Of a DNA stretch of 64,000 nucleotides, positions 16,868-23,526 are shown one piece after another. A program made the position numbers and the translations under genes. This DNA comes from Vibrio natriegens NBRC 15636 = ATCC 14048 = DSM 759. GTDB taxonomy: Bacteria > Pseudomonadota > Gammaproteobacteria > Enterobacterales > Vibrionaceae. The stretch lies in contig NZ_CP141823.1 in NCBI RefSeq assembly GCF_035621455.1, forward strand, positions 1,798,001-1,862,000, written 5' to 3'. A model generated the notes under the pieces. That model had not been told where the DNA came from, did not search any database, and worked only from the letters and a program-made list of their open reading frames with translations. The first letter of the stretch is position 1, and each line of letters opens with the position of its first letter.

Positions 16868-18502
16868 CTAAGTATTTCCACTTGCCATAGTAACGATACG
16901 TTTTAGGGTCCAGCGCAATAGAACAGGGATACATTCCACGCCGTTCTCTTCACAATGCGAAACAATCGCTAGGGCTAAATCAGGCTTGGCATGTTTTTTT
17001 AGCACTCGGTTGACCACTTTTTTCGCGGGAATTTGATGATCGTGAGGAACCTTTATCATGTCTTTAAAGAAAACTTCAAAACCATGGTTGTAAAGGAAAT
17101 GCTCGATATCTCGATCAGGCAACTCTGTTAAACGGTGGCGCTCCTGGTCATGCTCTAATTGTGAACGAACCGTATGAGCGTACTTTTTACCAGCGGCATC
17201 GCCGTCGGTTACTACGTGCCAGTCAATACCAAATTCTTTTGCGACTTTAATTATTGATCGCAAGCCAGACTGGGCAAACTCGACTATCTGAACACCTTCA
17301 GCCGCTAAATCATAACCACATTGACGCGCTAACTCATTAAAAAGCCAGACTTCGGTTTCACCTTCCACTAACAACCAGCAACGAGCAAAAAGCGCACCTG
17401 CTCGGTGAAAGCGTATGTGGAAACCAATACGCCTTAGTTCATCTCGCCCGAATTTAGATGGATTAAGGCTCTTCGCGATGGTGCGATCAGACAGGCGGTA
17501 CAGACGCCGTATCGAATAAAGCGGAACGGAACCGAGCAAACTCCCACTGTTAGTGGTCAGAATTTTTTGCATCGGCAGTAGTTGCAGCAAGGACCAGGCT
17601 CTCGCTAAATGAGTAGGGTGTAAGCGACCTTCAGGATCTTCAATGATTAAGATTGGCCGTGCACAACGCCTTAGCTCGGTTGGTCCTTTCGCTTGCAGGT
17701 AAGTGTTAAGTAAGCCCATTAAAAGTAAGCGACTCTGCTTATCGTTAGTTTCTTTTAAATATTGGCTCAGGCCCTTATCGGAAGGATGGCTATTATAAAA
17801 CAGTCCGTCTCTAGGCTTCCGTGGGTTCCCTCTGCTGGTACTTCGGAACGCGAAATAGTGATCGATCAACGTTTGCATAGAAGAAAGGCTACTGCGAATT
17901 TCCCCCTTGTTGACTTGACCTGGCATGGCTAATAGTCGTCTACAAGTGTTGTCGATGCGCTTTTCAATCCTGGAATTTCTATTGTCACCGTTGATATGAG
18001 ATGGGTGAGGGAAACGACGAGAGTCTCTTAAGCGAATGACAGGATGTAGCGTCATTAATTCAATAGCAAGTTTTTCAGAATGATGGATCTTTATTGTTTT
18101 CCCTTCATTATCGAGAAACGTATACTGAGTCGTGATGTCATGATCGACACGAGAGCCACTGATTCTGTAGTAGATTACATGCTCTCCATTGTCTTTTGTA
18201 CACCAAGCAGGCTTAATCCTACGGTAACGGCCCGCTTTTACCTCTTGCCTATCTTGTGCTTTAAAGCAAAGAATAATCTCGATATGCTGAGATTGAGGGT
18301 GGGAGATAGAGTAATCAACGTGAAAATCTTTCAGGTCAAACTCATATAGATTCCCGTCTGTTGGTAGTGCAATGGATAGGGCATCAAGTAATGAAGACTT
18401 ACCCCATGTATTCTCACCAATGAGCGTGGTGAGTTCATCAAAAGAGAGTGAAAGGCGTTTGATGCCTCTAAACCCGGAGATTTCGATGCGTTCTAGTCTC
18501 AT
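16868..18502 (-). CDS. ybjD: OLD-family ATPase/TOPRIM nuclease, YbjD-like
   Basis: 544-residue OLD-type protein: an SMC-like ABC ATPase plus a C-terminal TOPRIM nuclease. N-terminal RLERIEISGFRGIKRLSL, Walker A GENTWGKSS (29-37), a D-loop/Walker B region ARPILIIEDPEGRLHP (281-296) followed by TTNSG, and TOPRIM residues LLVEGETE (Glu380) and TDGDAAGKK (Asp433, Asp435). Length and motif wording match E. coli YbjD (552 aa). Such proteins are DNA nucleases linked to repair; related OLD proteins act in phage defence with partners such as GajB, but no partner gene is adjacent here. Monocistronic. The unusual Trp in the P-loop is shared with YbjD (GENAWGKSS). Confidence 0.9.
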   Translation of the reverse strand: MRLERIEISGFRGIKRLSLSFDELTTLIGENTWGKSSLLDALSIALPTDGNLYEFDLKDFHVDYSISHPQSQHIEIILCFKAQDRQEVKAGRYRRIKPAWCTKDNGEHVIYYRISGSRVDHDITTQYTFLDNEGKTIKIHHSEKLAIELMTLHPVIRLRDSRRFPHPSHINGDNRNSRIEKRIDNTCRRLLAMPGQVNKGEIRSSLSSMQTLIDHYFAFRSTSRGNPRKPRDGLFYNSHPSDKGLSQYLKETNDKQSRLLLMGLLNTYLQAKGPTELRRCARPILIIEDPEGRLHPTHLARAWSLLQLLPMQKILTTNSGSLLGSVPLYSIRRLYRLSDRTIAKSLNPSKFGRDELRRIGFHIRFHRAGALFARCWLLVEGETEVWLFNELARQCGYDLAAEGVQIVEFAQSGLRSIIKVAKEFGIDWHVVTDGDAAGKKYAHTVRSQLEHDQERHRLTELPDRDIEHFLYNHGFEVFFKDMIKVPHDHQIPAKKVVNRVLKKHAKPDLALAIVSHCEENGVECIPVLLRWTLKRIVTMASGNT

Positions 18503-18610
18503 CTCAATCCTCCTCGCAATTATTTGAATTATAGAGAATTATCTTGCTGTCTCTAAGCATATAGTAATTCTTAAATGTTGCTATAAGCTCAGTTCACAAA
18601 TTTACGAGAG

Positions 18611-18664
18611 CCTGCATAGGAAGTGGATCGATACGTTTATGAAATGTGAGTTCACCTATGCAGG
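18611..18664. repeat. Inverted repeat upstream of the nucleotidase gene
   Basis: CCTGCATAGG (18611-18620) and its exact complement CCTATGCAGG (18655-18664) are separated by 34 bases. They could form a long-loop hairpin in a leader RNA or be paired protein-binding sites. Confidence 0.7.
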
Positions 18665-18727
18665 GTCACGGAAAAATGAAATGGAAATTCGCTGTTTCAT
18701 AAAATTCATGATTCTGTCATGATCCAC

Positions 18728-18745
18728 TCCTTATTATTATAAGGA
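18728..18745 (+). repeat. Small hairpin ending at the first ATG of the nucleotidase
   Basis: TCCTTAT/ATAAGGA with a 4-base loop abuts the ATG at 18746 and contains the only AAGGA there, at zero spacing. This argues that the working start is one of the later ATGs. Confidence 0.55.
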
Positions 18746-18760
18746 ATGAAAAGAGAGAAG

Positions 18761-20503
18761 ATGAAAATGAATAAAAATCATAAGCCAGTAAGAATAAAAC
18801 TGGCACACATCAATGACACTCATTCCTACTTTGAGCCAACGTCATTACAGCTAAAATTACAAATCAACAAAGAAGTTACGCTAGAGCCTTACGTGAGTGC
18901 TGGTGGTTTTTCACGCATTGCTACACGCGTTGAACAACTCCGCGATGATGCGAAACGCCAAGGGCACGGAATGTTATTTTTACATGCCGGTGATTGCTTT
19001 CAGGGCACTCTGTACTTTTCTTTATTTAAAGGCAAAGCCAATGCTGACCTGCTAAACGCGCTACAAATCGACGCGATGGCATTAGGCAACCATGAATTGG
19101 ATATGGGTAATGAACCCGTAGCGCAGTTCTGTCAGCGTACCAATTTTCCATTACTTGCTGGTAACTGGGATCTGTCCAACGAATCAGTTTCTAAAACTCA
19201 TCGAGTGAGTGATTGTGGCAATGTGCTGAGTTATCAGCATCAAACTCAAAGCGCGCAATATATGGTTAAAGAGTTTGATGGCGTACCAGTGGCCATTTTT
19301 GGTCTGTCGATCGATAAAATGAGTGATATTGCGAATCCCGATGTAGATACTCCTTTCGTGGCAGCGATTGATACAGCTAAAGCGACGGTCGAGCAAATTC
19401 ACGCGGCTGGAATCAAAAACATCATATTGCTTAGCCATCTGGGTTACGAAGGTGACTTAGAACTCGCAGAACAGGTTGACGGCATTGGGATCATTGTTGG
19501 TGGCCATAGTCATCGTCTGCAAGGCGATTTCTCATCGATAGGCTTAGGTAAAGACGACCAATACGGGGTGAACGTTAACGGGACGTATGTGGTTCAAGCT
19601 GGTTTCCATGCACTGACGATTGGACACTGTGTACTCGAGTTTGATGAAGATGGCAGAGCGACGATGCTAAATGGTCAAAATGAGCTTTTACTTGGCCGTC
19701 GTATATTTTGGGATTCTTCACTCAACCAACAACTGGACCAGGGCGTATTTGAAACAGCGTGTGACTTTATTCATGGTCAGCCAAATGTTGTCGTGTGTAA
19801 AAAACACCCTGAGACGCAGGCGATTTTAACGGACAAGTACATACCACGCGTACGCGCACTTCAATCGCAGGTTATCGCGAATGTCGAAAATAAAAAACGC
19901 CACGTTCGTATCCCTGATGAATTTGGCGGTAGCGAACTCGCTTCCGCGGTGGCGCATTCATTCTTGCACAGTTTAAATCAACGTGGACATGAAATTCAGT
20001 TCGCCATTCACAACGCTGGTGGCGTAAGAACGTCACTCAACCCGGGTAAACTTACGATTGCCGATGTTGCCGGACGTTTATTGCCATTTGCCGTTCCTAT
20101 TGGTTTTTATAACGTGCAGGGAAGTGTGATTCGCCGAGCTTTAGAAGGCGCAATTAATAACGCGTTGAACAATGGTGTTGAAGGCACCGGATCTGGTAGT
20201 TATCCGTACACATACAACCTGAACTTTGAGTACAAAGCCCATCTTCCTAAAGGGAAACGCATTACCGTATTAGAGATCTTCAACGAGAATCGCTGGATCA
20301 AGGTACAAGATGAGGTTTGGTATCGTGGTACCTCATCGGCATATACAATGAAAGGCAAAGAAGGTTACGAAGCCCTATTGGATATGGAAGGTGAGGGAAG
20401 TGTCAGCAATCTGTCTATGGCGGATTGTTTCATTGAACTGCTCACTGATGACCCTAACTGCTTGAACCAAAATCACAAATTCTATACTCAGCAGCGTAGT
20501 TAG
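18761..20503 (+). CDS. UshA-like bifunctional metallophosphatase/5'-nucleotidase lacking a signal peptide
   Basis: About 580 residues, with an N-terminal calcineurin-like metallophosphoesterase domain and a C-terminal 5'-nucleotidase substrate domain. Metal motifs: AHINDTHSYFE, HAGDCFQGTLY, ALGNHELDMG, LLSHLGYEGD, GGHSHRLQ. C-terminal signature HNAGGVRTSLNPG and PYTYNLNFEY. Hydrolyses nucleotides or UDP-sugars in characterised relatives. Unlike UshA, no signal peptide is visible: the N-terminus is Lys/Asn-rich and runs straight into the first motif, so the protein looks cytoplasmic. Start uncertain among ATGs at 18746, 18761 and 18767; AGAGAGAAG supports the latter two. Two inverted repeats lie in the leader. 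Confidence 0.87.
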   Translation: MKMNKNHKPVRIKLAHINDTHSYFEPTSLQLKLQINKEVTLEPYVSAGGFSRIATRVEQLRDDAKRQGHGMLFLHAGDCFQGTLYFSLFKGKANADLLNALQIDAMALGNHELDMGNEPVAQFCQRTNFPLLAGNWDLSNESVSKTHRVSDCGNVLSYQHQTQSAQYMVKEFDGVPVAIFGLSIDKMSDIANPDVDTPFVAAIDTAKATVEQIHAAGIKNIILLSHLGYEGDLELAEQVDGIGIIVGGHSHRLQGDFSSIGLGKDDQYGVNVNGTYVVQAGFHALTIGHCVLEFDEDGRATMLNGQNELLLGRRIFWDSSLNQQLDQGVFETACDFIHGQPNVVVCKKHPETQAILTDKYIPRVRALQSQVIANVENKKRHVRIPDEFGGSELASAVAHSFLHSLNQRGHEIQFAIHNAGGVRTSLNPGKLTIADVAGRLLPFAVPIGFYNVQGSVIRRALEGAINNALNNGVEGTGSGSYPYTYNLNFEYKAHLPKGKRITVLEIFNENRWIKVQDEVWYRGTSSAYTMKGKEGYEALLDMEGEGSVSNLSMADCFIELLTDDPNCLNQNHKFYTQQRS

Positions 20504-20562
20504 CCATTTTGGGTACCCATCTTGCTTATCTTTCCATGATAAATGGGGTGAAGGTAAAACGG

Positions 20563-20658
20563 ATGTGGAATAAAGACTGGAGTGATGTTGCGGTAGTTGT
20601 TGCTTGGGTTGCCGCTTGGTCATTACTAGCACATGTTATGCCTGTGATGGGATATTGA
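20563..20658 (+). CDS. 31-residue single-pass membrane micro-protein
   Basis: ATG at 20563 with GAAGGT seven bases upstream, TGA at 20658. The peptide begins MWNKDWSDVAVVVAWVAAW, continues with one hydrophobic helix and ends PVMGY. It is closely followed by a good terminator, giving a compact transcription unit 60 bases after the nucleotidase. An in-frame ATG at 20536 would add nine residues but has no ribosome-binding site. No family recognised. It could be cotranscribed with the nucleotidase. Confidence 0.55.
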   Translation: MWNKDWSDVAVVVAWVAAWSLLAHVMPVMGY

Positions 20659-20676
20659 GCTGAGCAAAATATTAAG

Positions 20677-20706
20677 AAAAGGGAGCACAGTCGTGCTTCC
20701 TTTTTT
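20677..20706 (+). terminator. Rho-independent terminator
   Basis: AAAAGGGAGCAC/GTGCTTCCTTTT stem (one G-T pair), AGTC loop, then a T run; 19 bases after the micro-ORF stop. Confidence 0.85.
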
Positions 20707-20814
20707 ATGGGCATCACATTCATTAATGTAATGCTTTGAATGTCATAAAGTATCTCTGCCTTATCGATAGCTATTCTTTGTTGGAAAATTAAAATGACAG
20801 GCGTATGATGGCCC

Positions 20815-20929
20815 CGTTTGGGGAGTAGTTAGCGCAAGTTTACTTATCGTCATCTCGTTAAGCGTATGCTTATCCGGTAAGTAAAGGTGTCATTGATTCA
20901 TTTAATTTGGCACTTCAACGAGACCAACG
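20815..20929 (+). promoter_or_regulatory. yybP-ykoY manganese riboswitch aptamer
   Basis: The hallmark L1 sequence GGGGAGTAG is at 20820-20828 and the L3 counterpart CAACGAGACC at 20916-20925. They are closed by a P1 helix CGTTTGG/CCAACG (20815-20821 with 20924-20929, one bulge). A perfect inner helix TTTACTTA/TAAGTAAA and a GTGTC/GGCAC helix fill the interior. This class senses Mn2+ and typically precedes mntP or alx/terC genes, as here. Downstream, GCGGAAG/CTTCCGC can pair just before the AGGAGG of the exporter gene and may act as the translational switch (inference). Confidence 0.85.
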
Positions 20930-21026
20930 CATTCAACAATTGGCAGACACATGATTAATGTGGCTGTTGGTTTATATTGTATGCGGAAGGTCACCAAACC
21001 AGTGGTTCTTCCGCGTAGGAGGAATC

Positions 21027-22046
21027 ATGTCTCTTATTGAAAATACCACCCAAGTTAGTCAATCGGTTCTGCTTCAAGAATCTCTCAATATGTATGCCGT
21101 TTTCGGGCTATTTACACTCGTTTTAGTCGCGCTTGATATTTACCAAACGCGCGGTGGCGTTGTGTCGATGAAAAAAGCCATTACTTGGAGCATCTTTTGG
21201 TTTTTGTTGGCCTTTGTGTTTGCGGGGTCTATCTATCTGTTCTGGGATTTTTATGCGCCTCATAGCCACTATACCAATACAAAAGCGGCAGTTTCGTTCC
21301 TTACCGGGTATCTGCTGGAGAAATCACTCAGTGTTGATAACCTGTTTGTTTTCGCAATCATTTTTGCTCAGTACAACGTGCCTGAATATTTACGACCGAG
21401 AGCATTGCTTTGGGGTGTGATTGGTGCGCTGTTACTTCGTGCCGTCATGATTGCTGTCGGGGCGCAGCTATTGGCTCAATATCACTGGGTATTGTACTTA
21501 TTCGCGGCATTTCTGATTTGGACCGGTATTAAACTCGCGCAAGGGAGTGATGAAAACGAAGAGGTTAACCCGTATCCGGAGAAGTTTATCCGTAAACTCA
21601 TTCCAGTAACCGACGGTTACCACAATAACCACATGATAGTGAAGCAGGCGGGTAAGTGGTTGGCGACACCGATGTTCATCGTCGTAGCGGTGATCGCGGT
21701 AATGGATGTGATGTTCGCATTGGACTCAATTCCCGCGATTTTTGCAGTCACACGTGAGCCCTTCTTGGTGCTTGCAGCGAACGTATTTGCGTTACTTGGG
21801 CTTCGCTCATTGTATTTTGTATTACAAGCAATGTTAGATAAGTTCGTTTACTTGAAGCCAGCTTTGTCTGTGATCATGATGTTTATTGGTGTGAAAATGC
21901 TTTTGGTTGGTACGGACTATGAAATACCGACGATTTGGTCTCTCACATTCCTAATCCTGGTGATGACCTCGGCCGTTGTCGCTTCGGTTTATAAGAACAA
22001 AGAAGATGCAGCATCCAGAGTTAATATTACTAATCAAAAATATTGA
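21027..22046 (+). CDS. alx: TerC/Alx-family membrane protein, probable Mn2+ exporter
   Basis: 339-residue integral membrane protein of the TerC family with about nine helices. Family signatures: FLTGYLLEKSLSVDNLFVFA near residue 95 and VVAVIAVMDVMFALDSIPAIFA near residue 220, each with the acidic residues (SVDN, DxxFALDS) thought to bind metal, plus ANVFALLGLRSLYFVL. Start at 21027 because AGGAGG is six bases upstream; the longer reading from 20958 runs through the riboswitch 3' side. Control by the upstream Mn2+ riboswitch supports a manganese export role as for E. coli Alx. No downstream partner. Confidence 0.9.
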   Translation: MSLIENTTQVSQSVLLQESLNMYAVFGLFTLVLVALDIYQTRGGVVSMKKAITWSIFWFLLAFVFAGSIYLFWDFYAPHSHYTNTKAAVSFLTGYLLEKSLSVDNLFVFAIIFAQYNVPEYLRPRALLWGVIGALLLRAVMIAVGAQLLAQYHWVLYLFAAFLIWTGIKLAQGSDENEEVNPYPEKFIRKLIPVTDGYHNNHMIVKQAGKWLATPMFIVVAVIAVMDVMFALDSIPAIFAVTREPFLVLAANVFALLGLRSLYFVLQAMLDKFVYLKPALSVIMMFIGVKMLLVGTDYEIPTIWSLTFLILVMTSAVVASVYKNKEDAASRVNITNQKY

Positions 22047-22323
22047 CGTGTTTGGTGTGTTAATTTGATATTGAATATTATTTGGTTAATAAAATGTTGC
22101 TAAAACGCGTTGAAATATAAGGTAACTTAAAGTTATTCAAGCATTATTGGGCTAATTTGAATAAATATTCGTCTGGCGAGTATTAGTATATCCAGTGTTT
22201 GTTATGGGTTTGTTTTATTAGAAAAAGTAATTCGAAAGGGTAGTTTTTGTCACTTTTTAAACTGAAACGATGTGACTATTATACACCCAACAAAACCTAT
22301 TACTGCTTTAAAGAGAGGCAATC

Positions 22324-22515
22324 ATGGCACAAGCAATGCAAATGACAAATGTAGCTTTACCAACCTCTATGGATAAGAAAACCTATACGGTAAATTTCAA
22401 AGGATTGCTAACTCACTTACTAGACATTCTTTTTGTAGATAACTCAACACCACGTGGTTACTACGCAGACGATTTGTCAGCTCATATTCAGAAAGACATC
22501 GGTATGTATCGTTAA
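22324..22515 (+). CDS. Small conserved-looking hypothetical protein (63 aa)
   Basis: ATG at 22324 with GAGAGG at good spacing and a strong terminator 20 bases after the stop, so a well-formed single-gene unit. Sequence begins MAQAMQMTNVALPTSMDKKTY, has one amphipathic/hydrophobic stretch (GLLTHLLDILFVDN) and ends with DLSAHIQKDIGMYR. The C-terminal DLxxHIxKDIGMY resembles the short DUF1127-type tail (LxDIGL), but I do not claim membership. The 277-base upstream region is AT-rich with no recognised motif. Function unknown. Confidence 0.75.
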   Translation: MAQAMQMTNVALPTSMDKKTYTVNFKGLLTHLLDILFVDNSTPRGYYADDLSAHIQKDIGMYR

Positions 22516-22534
22516 TCTGAAGACAGTAATGAAC

Positions 22535-22562
22535 AAAGCCAGCTTAATCGCTGGCTTTTTTG
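22535..22562 (+). terminator. Rho-independent terminator of the 63-aa gene
   Basis: AAGCCAGC/GCTGGCTT stem with a TTAATC loop and a T6 run. Confidence 0.9.
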
Positions 22563-22620
22563 TATCTATTTCAGGGTCACCACAAGGCGGTATGACTAGC
22601 TACTCCTATAGCGAGCTGAA

Positions 22621-22654
22621 AAAAAAACAGGGCTCCGACTAGAACCCTGTTTTT
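22621..22654 (-). terminator. Terminator of the PhnA-like gene (symmetric)
   Basis: AAAAACAGGG and CCCTGTTTTT arms with an 11-12 base loop. A/T runs on both sides let it work on either strand; it lies 18 bases after the minus-strand stop. Confidence 0.8.
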
Positions 22655-22672
22655 AGATAAAAGTAACGTCTA

Positions 22673-23230
22673 TTACTTCTTACGACAGAACTCTGCGATC
22701 ACATACATAGACTGACCACCGTTTGCCTTACCAGAAACCAATTTTGGATCGTCGCCAAGACTGATACCACGGATAACCGTACCTTGTTTGATTACTTGGT
22801 TTGTGCCTTTAACTGGTAGATCTTTAATTACTGTTACATCGTCACCTTTTTTAAGTTCAGTGCCGTTACAGTCAACCGTTTTATCATCAGCAGACATACC
22901 CTTCATGGCCCAGTTCATTTGCTCTTCTTCCATGTACATCATGTCAAGAGCATCTTGAGCCCAGCTTTCAGTGTTTAGGCGAGTCAGTTGGCGCCATGCA
23001 GTGACTTGTACTGCTGGCACTTGGCTCCACATGCTGTCATTTAGACAACGCCAGTGGTTAATGTCTTTAGGTTCTTCGATCTCGCTTAGACATTTGTCAC
23101 AAACCATAATAGCGGTATCAACTGTTACGTTACCGTGTGGTGGAACAGCGTAAGCAGTTAATGGAGATTCAGAAGAACATAGTTCACATTTTGACTCGCA
23201 GCGTGCAAGCAAAGTAGATTCGATAGACAT
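22673..23230 (-). CDS. PhnA-domain protein with N-terminal zinc ribbon
   Basis: 185 residues. N-terminal zinc-ribbon with CESKCELC (Cys11, 15, 18) and CDKC, then a helical middle with many Trp (INHWRCLNDSMWSQVPAVQV, TESWAQDALDMMYMEEE). The C-terminal PhnA/YjdM domain is a small SH3-like barrel: VDCNGTELKKGDDVTVIKDL, VIKQGTVIRGISL. Despite the name, PhnA-family proteins are not established phosphonoacetate hydrolases outside one Pseudomonas example, so I give only the domain name. Cytoplasmic. Monocistronic with its own terminator. Confidence 0.88.
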   Translation of the reverse strand: MSIESTLLARCESKCELCSSESPLTAYAVPPHGNVTVDTAIMVCDKCLSEIEEPKDINHWRCLNDSMWSQVPAVQVTAWRQLTRLNTESWAQDALDMMYMEEEQMNWAMKGMSADDKTVDCNGTELKKGDDVTVIKDLPVKGTNQVIKQGTVIRGISLGDDPKLVSGKANGGQSMYVIAEFCRKK

Positions 23231-23445
23231 AAGGACTCACCTTAGTAATGTTATTTTGTGGCGGTATTATCCACTTTATCCTGATAAATAAAAGGGTGTT
23301 AGGGAATTTAGGTTTGGTTTTTACAATATTGCAACTTGATTAATGTAAATATGTAAAACATTTGGTAATAAAATTGATGTCGGAATATAAAAGCTCATTG
23401 TAACTATAAACAGGCATGAATCTTTTAGCGCTCCTGCCATGCAAA

Positions 23446-23509
23446 TGCCCCCAATAATTGAAGATCAACTATTGAGGGCATAACAATAAGACTTAGGGTT
23501 TCAGTCTTA
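23446..23509 (-). terminator. Double hairpin downstream of volA
   Basis: Two adjacent stems: TAAGACT/AGTCTTA (23487-23509) next to the volA stop, and TGCCC-CAATA/TATTG-GGGCA (about 23446-23481, one mismatch) beyond it. The first is followed by TTGTTAT on the minus strand. Probably terminator or RNA-end protection. Confidence 0.6.
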
Positions 23510-23526
23510 GATTTTATATCTGATGT

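Noticed and set aside
16868..18502. OLD nuclease as part of a Gabija-like defence system
   Set aside because: No UvrD-like helicase or other partner adjoins it, and it matches the housekeeping YbjD protein over its length.
18646..18657. TGTGAGTTCACC as a CRP site upstream of the nucleotidase
   Set aside because: The half-sites are too close together (CRP needs six bases between TGTGA and TCACA).
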